DNA of 64,000 nt from Bradyrhizobium sp. CER78. GTDB lineage: Bacteria; Pseudomonadota; Alphaproteobacteria; Rhizobiales; Xanthobacteraceae. Shown piece by piece: positions 16,838 through 25,686 of the stretch (within the stretch, counting starts at the first letter, position 1; each line of letters begins with the position of its first letter). Position numbers and translations under genes: made by a program. The notes under the pieces were generated by a model. That model worked only from the letters and a program-made list of their open reading frames with translations. It did no database searches and was not told where the DNA came from. The stretch covers positions 62,001 to 126,000 of the forward strand of contig NZ_JARVWP010000021.1 of assembly GCF_029846235.1 (NCBI RefSeq), given 5' to 3'.

Positions 16838-17533
16838 TCACACCTCGAGCCATTCCTCGCGAATGGCGGCGTTAGACTTGAGCTGCTCTGGCGTGCCTTC
16901 GAACACCACGCGGCCGTGGCCCATGATGTAGACCCGGTTCGAGATCTTCATCGCGATCGACAGCTTCTGCTCGACAAGGAGGATGGCGACGCCGGCTTTC
17001 GCGATCCGCGCGATCAGCTCGCCGACCTGCTGCACGATCAGCGGCGCCAGTCCTTCGGTCGGCTCGTCGATCATCATCAATTCGGGATCGCCGAGCAGGG
17101 TGCGGCAGGTGGTCAGCATCTGCTTCTCGCCGCCCGACAGCACGCCGGCCGGCGTGTCGGCGCGGCGGGCGAGGTTGGGGAACATGTCGAGCATCTCCTG
17201 CAGCCGCCACTTGCCGGGGCGGCGCGGGTCCTTGATGCCGAGGATCAGGTTCTGGCGCACCGTCAGGCTCGGGAAGATGTCGCGATGCTCCGGCACGTAG
17301 CCGAGCCCGAGGCGGGCGATCTTGTGGCTCGGCAGGCCAGCGATGTCCTGGCCTTTGAAGCGGATGGTGCCCTGCGGCGGTACCTCGCCCATGATCGCCT
17401 TGACGGTGGTCGAGCGGCCGACGCCATTGCGCCCGAGCAGGCTCACCACCTCGCCTGCGGCGATATCGAGATCGACGCCCTGCAGGATGTGGCTCTTGCC
17501 GTAATAGGCGTGAAGATTCCTGACTTCGAGCAT
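16838..17533 (-). CDS. livF: Branched-chain amino acid/amide ABC transporter ATPase LivF
   Basis: Second ATPase of a HAAT-type importer, 231 residues. It shows LSGGEKQML signature, LMMIDEPTEGLAP Walker B, and LLVEQKLSIA at the switch region. The Walker A loop reads G34-R-N-G-V-G-R40-S-T, with arginine where lysine normally binds the ATP phosphates. It pairs with LivG, whose stop overlaps its start by one base (TGATG). It is the last gene of livKHMGF. The family assignment is sure; the transported substrate (branched-chain amino acid, amide or urea) is not. Confidence 0.92.
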   Translation of the reverse strand: MLEVRNLHAYYGKSHILQGVDLDIAAGEVVSLLGRNGVGRSTTVKAIMGEVPPQGTIRFKGQDIAGLPSHKIARLGLGYVPEHRDIFPSLTVRQNLILGIKDPRRPGKWRLQEMLDMFPNLARRADTPAGVLSGGEKQMLTTCRTLLGDPELMMIDEPTEGLAPLIVQQVGELIARIAKAGVAILLVEQKLSIAMKISNRVYIMGHGRVVFEGTPEQLKSNAAIREEWLEV

Positions 17534-18282
17534 CAGTCGACCTCCTCGCCGAGATAGGCTTCCTTGACCTTCGGGTTGCCGCGGATTTCCTCAGGGGTCC
17601 CGGAGGCGATGATGTGGCCGTAGACCAGCACCGAGATGCGGTCGGCGAGGCCGAACACCACGCTCATGTCGTGCTCGACGATCACGAGCGTGCGGCCCTC
17701 GGTAAGGCGGCGGATCAGCGCGACGGCGCGTTCGGTCTCGGCGTGGCTCATCCCCGCGGTCGGCTCGTCCAGCATGATGACGCTGGCGCCGCCGGCGATC
17801 GTGATGCCAATCTCGAGCTCTCGCTGCTCGGCGTAGGTGAGCAAGCCCGCCGGCACGTCGCGGCGATGGCTGAGATGGATATCGTCGAGGATCTGCGCGG
17901 TGCGCTGCTTCACCTCGGGCAGACTGTCGACGTTCTTCCAGAACGCATAGCGGTGGCCGGTCGCCCACAGCACGGCGCAGCGGACGTTCTCCCAAACCGT
18001 CATGCGGGCGAACACGTTGGTGACCTGGAACGAGCGCGACAGCCCGCGCCGGTTGATTTCGAACGGCCGCAGGCCCGAGGTCACCTCGCCGTTCAGGCGG
18101 ATCTCGCCCGAGGTCGGCTTGATGTGGCCGCTGATCAGGTTGAACGTCGTCGACTTGCCGGCGCCATTCGGGCCGATGATGGCGTGACGCTCGCCCTTGG
18201 CGACGCTCAAGTTGAGGTCGCGGATGATCTGGACATTGCCGAAGCTTTTCTCGACGGCGTTGACTTGGATGGCAGCGGTCAT
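17533..18282 (-). CDS. livG: Branched-chain amino acid/amide ABC transporter ATPase LivG
   Basis: First ATPase of the importer, 249 residues. It has a standard Walker A (GPNGAGKST), VIMLDEPTAGMSHAE Walker B, and VIVEHDMSVVF switch. The usual LSGGQ signature reads LTYAEQRELEIG, as is normal for LivG proteins. It overlaps livM by 4 bases and livF by 1 base. It acts with LivF on the cytoplasmic face of the LivHM channel. Confidence 0.93.
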   Translation of the reverse strand: MTAAIQVNAVEKSFGNVQIIRDLNLSVAKGERHAIIGPNGAGKSTTFNLISGHIKPTSGEIRLNGEVTSGLRPFEINRRGLSRSFQVTNVFARMTVWENVRCAVLWATGHRYAFWKNVDSLPEVKQRTAQILDDIHLSHRRDVPAGLLTYAEQRELEIGITIAGGASVIMLDEPTAGMSHAETERAVALIRRLTEGRTLVIVEHDMSVVFGLADRISVLVYGHIIASGTPEEIRGNPKVKEAYLGEEVD

Positions 18283-19571
18283 GCGAGATACCCCCGATCA
18301 CGGGCCACCGTCGCGGCGCGGTCCCAGGCCTCGGCAACGCGCCGCCAGGTGATGCGCGCGACCAGGAAGCCGCCGACCACCAGAACCGCGGCGGCCGCCC
18401 AGGTCGTCGGCGCGGTGGCGACGAAGGGGATGCCGAGCAGGTTGATGACGTCGCCGCCCGAGAAGCGCGCGACGGTTTCGATGGTCAGGATGATGCCGAG
18501 CGCAAACGCCAGCGTCGGGATCACCGCGACCAGATAGGACGGGATCACGGTACCGAGCGTGCCGGCGCGGATCAGCGGACGGTGCTTCATCAGGATGCCG
18601 GCGATGCCGCCAGGTGCGAACATCACGATGCCGATGAAGATGACGCCGAAATAGAGCTGCCAGACCGAGGTGACGCTGGTCAGCCCGAGTTGCAGATAGG
18701 TGACCAGGATGGCGCCGAGGATCGGACCGAAGAAATAGGCGGTGCCGCCGATGAACGCCGAGAACAGCACGAGGCCCGATTGGGTGGCGCCGAGATAGGC
18801 GGAGTTGGCGATCTCGAAATTGATCGCGGTCAGTCCGCCGGCGATGCCGGCGAAGAAGCCCGCGAACATGTAGGCGAGATAGCGCACCACGTGCGGATCG
18901 TAGCCGATGAACTCGACGCGCTCCGGATTGTCGCGCACCGCGTTGCAGATGCGGCCCAAGGGCGTGCGGGTCAGCGCGTACATCGCGATCGCCGAGACCA
19001 GCACCCAGAACGCGATCAGATAGTAGACCTGGATCTGCGGCCCGAAGGTCCAGCCGAACATCGGCATCAGCGAGGTGCGGTCGGTGGTGATGCCGGATTC
19101 GCCGCCGAACACGCTGCGCAGGATCAGCGACGACGAGGCGACCAGCTCGCCGATGCCGAGCGAGATCATCGCAAACACCGTGCCGGCGCGCTTTGTCATG
19201 ACCCAGCCGACCAAAAGCGCGAAGGCCATGCCGCCGATGCCGCCGACCAGCGGGATCACCGGCAGCGGGATCGGCCAGTTGTGATTGGCACCCGCATTCA
19301 TGACATGCACGGCGAGGAAGCCGCCGAGGCCGTACTGTACGGCGTGGCCGAACGACAGCAGCCCGGTCTGGCCGAGCAGGATGTTGTAGGACAGCGCGAA
19401 GATGATCGCGATGCCGATCAGGCAGAACGAGGTCAGCGAGCCGCCGGAGGAGAAGATCAGCGGCAGCACGACCAGCGCTATGGCTGCGAGCAGCCAGACA
19501 CCATAGAAGCCGAGGACGCCGCCGGGCTCCTGCTTGGCCGCGGCGAGGGAGGGCGTGGGAGCGTCCGTCAT
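18279..19571 (-). CDS. livM: Branched-chain amino acid/amide ABC transporter permease LivM
   Basis: Polytopic permease of 430 residues with about ten membrane helices. The family blocks LLGQTGLLSFGHAVQYGLGG and GRICNAVRDNPERVEFIGYD (the ATPase-coupling loop) are clear. The C-terminus carries an extra membrane region (about 340-430), making it longer than a typical LivM of 300-360 residues. The start overlaps the livH stop by 4 bases, and its end overlaps livG by 4 bases. Confidence 0.92.
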   Translation of the reverse strand: MTDAPTPSLAAAKQEPGGVLGFYGVWLLAAIALVVLPLIFSSGGSLTSFCLIGIAIIFALSYNILLGQTGLLSFGHAVQYGLGGFLAVHVMNAGANHNWPIPLPVIPLVGGIGGMAFALLVGWVMTKRAGTVFAMISLGIGELVASSSLILRSVFGGESGITTDRTSLMPMFGWTFGPQIQVYYLIAFWVLVSAIAMYALTRTPLGRICNAVRDNPERVEFIGYDPHVVRYLAYMFAGFFAGIAGGLTAINFEIANSAYLGATQSGLVLFSAFIGGTAYFFGPILGAILVTYLQLGLTSVTSVWQLYFGVIFIGIVMFAPGGIAGILMKHRPLIRAGTLGTVIPSYLVAVIPTLAFALGIILTIETVARFSGGDVINLLGIPFVATAPTTWAAAAVLVVGGFLVARITWRRVAEAWDRAATVARDRGYLA

Positions 19572-20515
19572 GACTCGCGCGTCCCCAACAGGCCCATCGG
19601 GCGGAAGATCAGCACCAGCACCAGCAGCAGATAGGGCAGGATCGGCGCGATCTGCGCGATCGTGACGTTCCAGATGTCGGTGAGCGGCGAGGGGCCGAGG
19701 CTCGGATCGAGCGGACCGAACACGCTGGCGAGCGAGCCGTTGAGCGCGACCGCAAAGGTCTGGATCAACCCGATCAGCAGCGAGGCGATGAAGGCGCCGG
19801 GCAGCGAGCCGAGGCCGCCGAACACGATGACGACGAACAGGATCGGGCCGAGCAGCGCGGCCATGTCGGACTGCGTCACCAGCGAGGGACCGGCGATGAC
19901 GCCGGCAAGACCCGCCAGCGCGCTGCCGACGCCGAACACCAGCATGAACACGCGGCCGACATTGTGGCCGAGATGGCCGACCATGCTCGGATGAGTCAGC
20001 GCGGCCTGCACGATGAGGCCGACCCGCGTCCGCTTCAAGGTGACCAGCAGTGCGATGAAGATCACGACCGACACCACAAGCATGAAGATCTTGTAGGCGG
20101 GGTAATTGGTGGAGAAGATGGTGAAGGCGGGGAAGTCGAGCACTGCCGGGACCCGGTAGTCGACCGGGCTCTTGCCCCAGATCATCGAGACGATCTCTTC
20201 GATCGCGAACGCAAGTCCGAAGGTCAAAAGCAGCTCGGCGACATGGCCGTGCTTGTGGGTGTTGCGCAGGCCGTAGCGCTCGACGCCCATGCCGACCACG
20301 CCGACCAGCAGCGGCGCGATCACCAGCGCCGGCCAGAAGCCGATCCAGCGGGTGAGCTGATAACCGAAGAACGCGCCCAGCATGTAGAAGCTGGCATGCG
20401 CGAAGTTCAGCACGCCCATCATGCTGAAGATGACGGTGAGTCCGCTGGACAGCAGGAACAGCAGCATGCCGAACAGCACGCCGTTAAGCGTCGAGATGAC
20501 GATGAGTTCAGCCAC
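19568..20515 (-). CDS. livH: Branched-chain amino acid/amide ABC transporter permease LivH
   Basis: Permease of 315 residues with about eight membrane helices. N-terminal GVLFGMLLFLLSSGLTVIFS and MGVLNFAHASFYMLGAFFGY are LivH signatures. It forms the heterodimeric channel with LivM. It is separated from livK by about 160 bases that contain a palindromic repeat, so expression relative to livK may be modulated there. Confidence 0.93.
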   Translation of the reverse strand: MAELIVISTLNGVLFGMLLFLLSSGLTVIFSMMGVLNFAHASFYMLGAFFGYQLTRWIGFWPALVIAPLLVGVVGMGVERYGLRNTHKHGHVAELLLTFGLAFAIEEIVSMIWGKSPVDYRVPAVLDFPAFTIFSTNYPAYKIFMLVVSVVIFIALLVTLKRTRVGLIVQAALTHPSMVGHLGHNVGRVFMLVFGVGSALAGLAGVIAGPSLVTQSDMAALLGPILFVVIVFGGLGSLPGAFIASLLIGLIQTFAVALNGSLASVFGPLDPSLGPSPLTDIWNVTIAQIAPILPYLLLVLVLIFRPMGLLGTRES

Positions 20516-20583
20516 GGGGCACCCGTTTGAGCTGGGAACGGTTCACGTGATCAAAGACCTGTCGAAGGAAATTTATCACCAGT

Positions 20584-20659
20584 CATTCCGGGGCGATGCC
20601 AAGCATCGAACCCGGAATCTTTGGTCTCCGGGGTCGGTCCTGCGGACCGCCCCGGAATG
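20584..20659. repeat. Palindromic repeat between livK and livH
   Basis: Arms CATTCCGGGGCG (20584-20595) and CGCCCCGGAATG (20648-20659) are perfect 12-base inverted repeats around a 52-base centre that itself contains CCCGGAATC and GGTCCTGCGGACC. It looks like a dispersed intergenic palindrome of the Bradyrhizobium type. On livKHMGF mRNA it would fold into a stable hairpin just after livK, and could attenuate downstream genes or protect the livK message. Confidence 0.75.
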
Positions 20660-20673
20660 ATGGAAGGAGCCGA

Positions 20674-21912
20674 TCAGGGCCGCTTCATGTTGCAGGTGGT
20701 CGGAAGCATCGTCTGCGCGGTGTCGATCTTGGAGACGATGTGCCAGCCCCAGCCGGTGTTTTCCTCGTCGAACGGCTCCTTGGTCTTGTCGGCCAGCGAG
20801 CCGAACGAGGAGATGATGATCGGCTGGAAGAACTGGTGATCGTCCTTGCGCATGAAGCCCTCGCCGCCGTCGAACACGTCGAACTTCATGCCTTCGAGCG
20901 CGGCTGCGACCTTCACCGGGTCGATCGAGTTGGCCTTCTCGGCGGCCGCCTTGAACATCCGCATCTCGTTGACCGCGCGCGGATACCACACGGAAATGCC
21001 GGTCTTGGCGCGGAAGTCCTTCTCGAAATCCATCGCCGCCTTGTTGCCGGAGTTCGGCACGCCTTCGCTGATCTGGAACACCTGGTTCTCGAGACCGGTC
21101 TGCTTGATCGCGGTCGGTCCGCCGGCGCCGCCGGCATAATAGGTGTACCAGTTGACCTTGAGGCCGGCGTCAGCCGCCGCCTTCAGCAGCAGCGCGAAGT
21201 CCTGGCCCCAGTTGCCGGTCACGACGGTGTCGGCGCCGGACGCCTTGATCTTGGCGATGTAGGGCGAGAAGTCGGTGACCTTGAGCATCGGGTGCAGTTC
21301 GTCGCCGACGACCTGGATATCGGGCCGCTTTTCGCCCAGCATCTTGCGCGCAGCCGTGCGCACCGACTGGCCGAACGAATAGTCCATGTTGATCAGGTAG
21401 ACCTTCTTGATCGACGGCTGGCCCTTCATGTAGTTGGTCAGCGCTTCCATCTTGATGTCCGAGTTCGCATCCCAGCGGAAATGCCAGTAGCTGCACTTCT
21501 CGTTGGTCATGCTCGGATCGACCGCGGCATAGTTGAAGTACAGCACTTCCTTGCCGGGGTTGCGCGAATTGTGCTTGGTGACGAAGTCTTCCAGCGCAGC
21601 ACCGACCGACGAGCCGTTGCCCTGGGTGATGTAGTGGACGCCGGCGTCGACCGCCTTCTGCGCCTGCACCAGGCTTTCCTGCGGATTGGTCTTGTTGTCG
21701 AGCGGAACGATCTCGACCTTGTGGCCGAGGATGCCGCCCTTGGCGTTCAACTCGTCGGCGAGATACTGGAACGTCTTCAGGCCGCCTTCGCCAACGCTGG
21801 CGCCGCCGCCGGAGAGCGGATCGATGTAGCCGATCTTGATGGATTCCTGCGCGGACGCCGCGCCTCCCAACACCGTCAGTGCTGCCGTGGCAGCAACGAT
21901 CAGCCTACGCAT
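20674..21912 (-). CDS. livK: Branched-chain amino acid/amide ABC transporter substrate-binding protein LivK-like
   Basis: Periplasmic binding protein of 412 residues. Residues 1-21 are a signal peptide ending ASA-QES, and the mature protein starts IKIGYIDPLSGGGASVGEGG, the classic Peripla_BP_6 opening. It would capture the ligand for LivHMGF. The start is preceded by AAGGGAGAAAGC. First gene of the operon; AT-rich palindromes lie about 125 bases upstream. Ligand identity cannot be assigned from the sequence. Confidence 0.93.
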   Translation of the reverse strand: MRRLIVAATAALTVLGGAASAQESIKIGYIDPLSGGGASVGEGGLKTFQYLADELNAKGGILGHKVEIVPLDNKTNPQESLVQAQKAVDAGVHYITQGNGSSVGAALEDFVTKHNSRNPGKEVLYFNYAAVDPSMTNEKCSYWHFRWDANSDIKMEALTNYMKGQPSIKKVYLINMDYSFGQSVRTAARKMLGEKRPDIQVVGDELHPMLKVTDFSPYIAKIKASGADTVVTGNWGQDFALLLKAAADAGLKVNWYTYYAGGAGGPTAIKQTGLENQVFQISEGVPNSGNKAAMDFEKDFRAKTGISVWYPRAVNEMRMFKAAAEKANSIDPVKVAAALEGMKFDVFDGGEGFMRKDDHQFFQPIIISSFGSLADKTKEPFDEENTGWGWHIVSKIDTAQTMLPTTCNMKRP

Positions 21913-22033
21913 CCTGCTTTCTCCCTTGCTCGTGTTTCTTGATCTTCAGCGATCGAAGCCGTCTCATAACCTCAATTGCCGAGCCTCCGCAACTTTCGCT
22001 TTGAATACTGCGTCAAGTTTTCGCGCGAGGTAT

Positions 22034-22052
22034 TATAATGTTATAGGCTATA
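22034..22052. promoter_or_regulatory. Overlapping AT-rich palindromes upstream of livK
   Basis: TATAATGTTATA (22034-22045, arms TATAA/TTATA) overlaps TATAGGCTATA (22042-22052, arms TATA/TATA). They lie in the 298-base gap between livK and the tandem TetR gene, which otherwise holds nothing I can identify. Candidate operator or core promoter elements; the regulator is unknown, with the adjacent TetR protein an obvious candidate. Confidence 0.4.
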
Positions 22053-22210
22053 AATGTTTCGAGGTGCCGCGAGATCCGGCGTAGATTTGAACCGCAAGTA
22101 AACTTTTGGATGAGGCGTTCGCCAGCTCGTTTGGAACCGACGTCGTCCGAATTCCGGCGAGACGAGCCTGGTCCGGGAGGCATTATAGCGGCGGCACGCG
22201 AATTGGCGAT

Positions 22211-23434
22211 TCAAGCCGGCCGGCGCGGCTTGAGGCCCGAGAGGAAGAGCCGCGCGAAGTGATCGGCGATCTCGACGGCAGACCAGTCACGCCGCGTCTT
22301 GAACCAGATCGGATACCAATGCCCCATGCCGGTTAAAATCCGCTCGGCGAAATATGTATCGATGCGGCGGAAGCGACCCTCGTCGATCCAGCGTTGATAG
22401 CTGTCCTGGTCTCGCCGGATCGTCGCCAGCACCTGGCCGACATATTCCTTCCGATCAGCGTCGTTGAGATAGTTGATGTTGTGGTAGGTCGCCTTGGGGC
22501 CGCAGGGCGTGTCGTGCAGCATCAGCAGCAGGCGGATTCTCTGCACGATGTGGTCGAACGCCCCGAGGCTGTGCTCCTGCAGGTGCTCGCGAATGCTGAC
22601 CTCGCCGGCGAGCCCGCGTCGCAGGCAAGCCAGCAGCAGGCTCTCTTTTTCGCTGAAATGATAGTAGATGCCGGCGCGGGTGATGCCCGCATCGGCAGCG
22701 ATGCTCTCGAGCGACGTGCCCGACGCGCCCCTGCGATTGAAGCTGTCGGACGCAATCGACAGCATCCTGTCGAACTTCGCCGCCCGCTTGTTCATTGCCG
22801 CGCGGGACGCGAGGAAAGGCTCAAGGCTGAGCGGTTCGGGCATGCCGGGAAGTGCGATCTCGCGCCGGTACACGCCGTGCGTGATGATGTCGTCGATGGC
22901 GTCGATCGCCTGTTGCCGCGTGTAGTAGTCGCGTTCGGACAGCCAGAACGGCACCCAGTCCAGGATGGAGATCAGCGCCACTGCCGTGAGCTGCGGCTCG
23001 TCGCAGGCGATCGAGCCGTCCACCACGCCTCGCTCCAGGATATTCGCCAGCAGCGCGGCGTTCCGCCAGCGTTTGGCATGGACCTCGCTGCTGTAGGGTG
23101 CGGCCAGCGCATCGATATCGGTGAACAGGATCATTCGCTGGCCTTCAGGCCGCAGCCGGCCGCGCACGAAGCGCCTGACGATCTCGAGCCCGTCGATCCC
23201 TGGCTCGGCGGCCGCTTCGATTTCGTGCCGGTAGATCGCAAGGCCCCGCAGATAGCAGTGGAAGATCAGGTCTTCCTTGTCGCGGAAATAGTGGTACAGC
23301 GCGCCCGGCACGGCCCGAACCGACGCCGCGACCTGCTCCATCGTCACGTTGGCATAGGAGTGGCGGGCAAACAGGCGGGAAGCTGAGACCAGGATTTCTT
23401 CAGCCCGGTCCGTCGGGTCGGCGGCGACTTGCAA
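22211..23434 (-). CDS. TetR-family regulator with two tandem TetR domains
   Basis: A 407-residue protein, about twice the normal TetR length. Domain 1 (about 10-190) has the helix-turn-helix YANVTMEQVAASVRAVPGAL followed by YHYFRDKEDL. Domain 2 (about 215-400) has GTSLESIAADAGITRAGIYY followed by HFSEKESLL. Each is followed by its own all-helical ligand/dimerisation region, so the protein is a head-to-tail fusion of two repressor monomers. Divergent from the PanE-like gene (122 bp to its start), it may regulate that gene or the liv operon beyond its 3' end. Confidence 0.88.
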   Translation of the reverse strand: MQVAADPTDRAEEILVSASRLFARHSYANVTMEQVAASVRAVPGALYHYFRDKEDLIFHCYLRGLAIYRHEIEAAAEPGIDGLEIVRRFVRGRLRPEGQRMILFTDIDALAAPYSSEVHAKRWRNAALLANILERGVVDGSIACDEPQLTAVALISILDWVPFWLSERDYYTRQQAIDAIDDIITHGVYRREIALPGMPEPLSLEPFLASRAAMNKRAAKFDRMLSIASDSFNRRGASGTSLESIAADAGITRAGIYYHFSEKESLLLACLRRGLAGEVSIREHLQEHSLGAFDHIVQRIRLLLMLHDTPCGPKATYHNINYLNDADRKEYVGQVLATIRRDQDSYQRWIDEGRFRRIDTYFAERILTGMGHWYPIWFKTRRDWSAVEIADHFARLFLSGLKPRRPA

Positions 23435-23556
23435 GCTCGAATGCCCTTCCTGATCGCGGAACGATAATCCGCACGCGAGATAATCCGCTTGGCAGCCGCT
23501 TGTCGATCTGCGATAGACGGTGGCATACCATACACCAGCGGTCTTTTGGAGAGAGC

Positions 23557-24621
23557 ATGGCGCGTAACATTCTGATTCTTGGGGCCTCCTACGGCTCCCT
23601 GCTGGGGACCAAGCTCTTGATGGCGGGGCACAATGTGTCCCTGGTGTGCCGCAAGAACACCGCTGACCTGATCAACCGCGAAGGCACCGAGGTGCGGATC
23701 AAGCTGCGCGACGAGAAGGAGCATCGCTCGATCTTCTCGCGCGACCTGCCGGGCAAGCTCGACGCCGTCACGCCCGCCGATGTCGACGTGTCGCGCTACG
23801 ACATGGTCGGTCTTGCGATGCAGGAGCCGCAATACACCAACCACACGGTGCGGGTGCTGATGATCAAGATCGCGGCGGCGAAGCTGCCGTGCCTGTCGAT
23901 CATGAACATGCCGCCGCTGCCGTATCTGAAGCGGATCCCCGCGCTCGCCGGCATGGACCTCGAGGAGGCCTACACCAACGCGCAGGTGTGGGAACGCTTC
24001 GAGCCGGGTCTCGTCACGCTGTGCTCGCCGGATCCGCAAGCGTTCCGTCCGCCGGAGGAGAAGGCCAACGTGCTGCATGTCGGCCTGCCGACCAACTTCA
24101 AGGCCTCCGCCTTCGCCGACGACAAGCACAACAAGGTGCTGCGCGAGCTGGAAGCCGACATCGATGCGGTGACGCTCGCCGGCCAGGACGTTCCGGTGAA
24201 GCTGAAAGTATTTGACTCGCTATTCGTGCCGCTGGCCAAATGGTCGATGCTGCTGACCGGCAACTACCGCTGCATCACGCCGACTGAGCCGCAATCGATC
24301 CGCGACGCCGTGCACGGCGATCTCAACCGCTCGCAGGCGATCTACGACCATGTCGACGGCATCGCGCGCAAGCTCGGCGCCGACCCGGCCGATCAGGTGC
24401 CGTTCGCGAAATATGCCAAGGCGGCGGAAAGCCTGCTCAAGCCGTCGTCGGCGGCCCGCGCGGTCGCGGCCGGCGCGCCGTTCATCGAGCGCGTCGACCT
24501 CTTGGTGAAGCTGATCTCGCACCAGCTCGGCAACCCCAGCGCCGAGATCGACCGCACCGTCGAGACCGTCGATCAGAAGCTGAACGAGAAGATCGTGCAG
24601 GGCGGCTCCGGCGCGGAGTAA
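23557..24621 (+). CDS. Ketopantoate reductase-like (ApbA/PanE) dehydrogenase family protein
   Basis: A 354-residue protein with an N-terminal Rossmann fold, NILILGASYGSLLGTKL (GxxxG-type loop GASYGSLLG), and a helical C-terminal region. It resembles the ApbA/PanE superfamily (NADPH-dependent 2-keto acid reductases), but the cofactor loop and length differ from true PanE, so pantothenate synthesis should not be assumed. ATG at 23557 follows GGAGAGAG. It stands alone, divergent from the tandem TetR gene, and ends with a strong hairpin at 24631. Confidence 0.75.
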   Translation: MARNILILGASYGSLLGTKLLMAGHNVSLVCRKNTADLINREGTEVRIKLRDEKEHRSIFSRDLPGKLDAVTPADVDVSRYDMVGLAMQEPQYTNHTVRVLMIKIAAAKLPCLSIMNMPPLPYLKRIPALAGMDLEEAYTNAQVWERFEPGLVTLCSPDPQAFRPPEEKANVLHVGLPTNFKASAFADDKHNKVLRELEADIDAVTLAGQDVPVKLKVFDSLFVPLAKWSMLLTGNYRCITPTEPQSIRDAVHGDLNRSQAIYDHVDGIARKLGADPADQVPFAKYAKAAESLLKPSSAARAVAAGAPFIERVDLLVKLISHQLGNPSAEIDRTVETVDQKLNEKIVQGGSGAE

Positions 24622-24630
24622 TCGCGTTGA

Positions 24631-24660
24631 TGGCGAGGGTTGCGAAGCGCGCCCTCGCCA
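24631..24660 (+). terminator. GC-rich hairpin after the PanE-like gene
   Basis: Perfect 9-base inverted repeat TGGCGAGGG (24631-24639) and CCCTCGCCA (24652-24660) with a 12-base loop, 10 bases after the stop codon. No T run follows, so it may be a weak terminator or a message-stabilising stem. Confidence 0.5.
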
Positions 24661-24762
24661 TGCATCGGCGATCGGCAAAGCGCGAAATCGCGACTCGCGA
24701 ACGCATGGCTCGGCCTGGTTAGTTGAGCTAGGCTGGCGGAGCTGCGGCTCGGAGCCACCGAC

Positions 24763-24960
24763 ATGCTGAACAAATCGCCTCCTCGCCTTGCAATCTATGG
24801 CGACCTCGATCGCGCGCGCGACATCCTGCGCGCCTGGCAGCCGCTCGATTACCTGTCACCTGACGACGCCGAGCTTGTCGTGAAAGCGATCGCCGAAGGC
24901 ATCGCGCGCGGCCGCCGGCACGGCCTCGAGATGGGGCAGAGCTGCCATCTCGCGGCGTGA
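24763..24960 (+). CDS. Small hypothetical protein (65 aa)
   Basis: 65 codons beginning MLNKSPPRLAIYGDLDRARD. The composition is protein-like, with an amphipathic helix region (DAELVVKAIAEGIARG) and a histidine-containing end (LEMGQSCHLAA), unlike frameshift shadows nearby. The sequence CGGAGC lies about 11 bases before the ATG. No domain recognised. It lies alone between the PanE-like gene and an inverted repeat. Confidence 0.5.
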   Translation: MLNKSPPRLAIYGDLDRARDILRAWQPLDYLSPDDAELVVKAIAEGIARGRRHGLEMGQSCHLAA

Positions 24961-25034
24961 GCCGTGGTCGCCGAGCACTTGCCGAGCGCTCGCATATCGC
25001 GCCCTGCCCAAGTGAGGTGAGCACACCAGTCAGG

Positions 25035-25209
25035 CTCCCTCCCCCCTTGCGGGGACCTTGCGGGGGAGGGTGGGGAGAGGGGTGGCCCCGAGTGAGATGA
25101 TCGACGTGCGCGCCGCTTTCACAACGTTGATTGTGTGCCGCAGAGATGTTGCGAGAGCCTGCCGTGTGGCACCCCTCTCCCCAACCCTCCCCCGCAAGGG
25201 GGGAGGGAG
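25035..25209. repeat. Long imperfect inverted repeat (C/G-rich palindrome)
   Basis: The left arm begins CTCCCTCCCCCCTTGCGGGG and continues to GGGGAGAGGGGT (about 25035-25084). The right arm is its inverse (about 25170-25209). The left arm carries 12 extra bases (ACCTTGCGGGGG), an internal duplication relative to the right arm. The same core (CTCCCCGCTTGCGGGGAG-like) recurs at 33626 and 57294. A member of a dispersed intergenic family; no coding content. Confidence 0.75.
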
Positions 25210-25266
25210 TCTACCCGCCGGTGGCACCCTCACGCCGTATGTGTCACCGATCGCGATGCCGTGCCG

Positions 25267-25686
25267 CTAGCCCTGATGCGCCACCGCCAAAATCGTCACC
25301 GCACGCGTCTGATGGCTCGGTGTCTGAAAATCAATCGTCTGGCCGACCGACAATCCGATCAGCGCGGCGCCGACCGGCGTCAGCACCGAGATGCGGCGGA
25401 GCGCGATGTCGGCTTCGTGCGGATACACCAGCACGACTTCCCTGACGTCGCCGGTCTCGTCGTCGCGATAGCGCACGCGCGAGCCCATGCGGACCACGTC
25501 GTGCAGGTCGGCGTCGTCGGCAACGACCTGCGCCCGGTCGGTCTCGCGCGCCAGGAACTGGGCCACGCGCGGGAACACCGCCATGCTGGAATCGGCCAGC
25601 GCGCTGAGGCGATGCGCCTCGCTCGCAGTGATGACGATCGGCGGCAATGCAGCTGCGGTAAAGCTATTCTGAATGTTTTGGGTCAT
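25267..25686 (-). CDS. rnk: GreA/GreB C-terminal-like protein, Rnk family
   Basis: A 139-residue protein of the nucleoside diphosphate kinase regulator (Rnk) type. It has a short N-terminal helical part (about 1-55) and a C-terminal FKBP-like domain with VRMGSRVRYRDDETGDVREV, VLVYPHEAD and TPVGAALIGLSVGQTIDF. It would bind RNA polymerase near the secondary channel but lacks the long Gre coiled coil. I chose ATG at 25686; an extension to 25752 is Arg-rich and unlike the family. A 284-base gap with no confident gene separates it from the chromate genes. Confidence 0.85.
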   Translation of the reverse strand: MTQNIQNSFTAAALPPIVITASEAHRLSALADSSMAVFPRVAQFLARETDRAQVVADDADLHDVVRMGSRVRYRDDETGDVREVVLVYPHEADIALRRISVLTPVGAALIGLSVGQTIDFQTPSHQTRAVTILAVAHQG

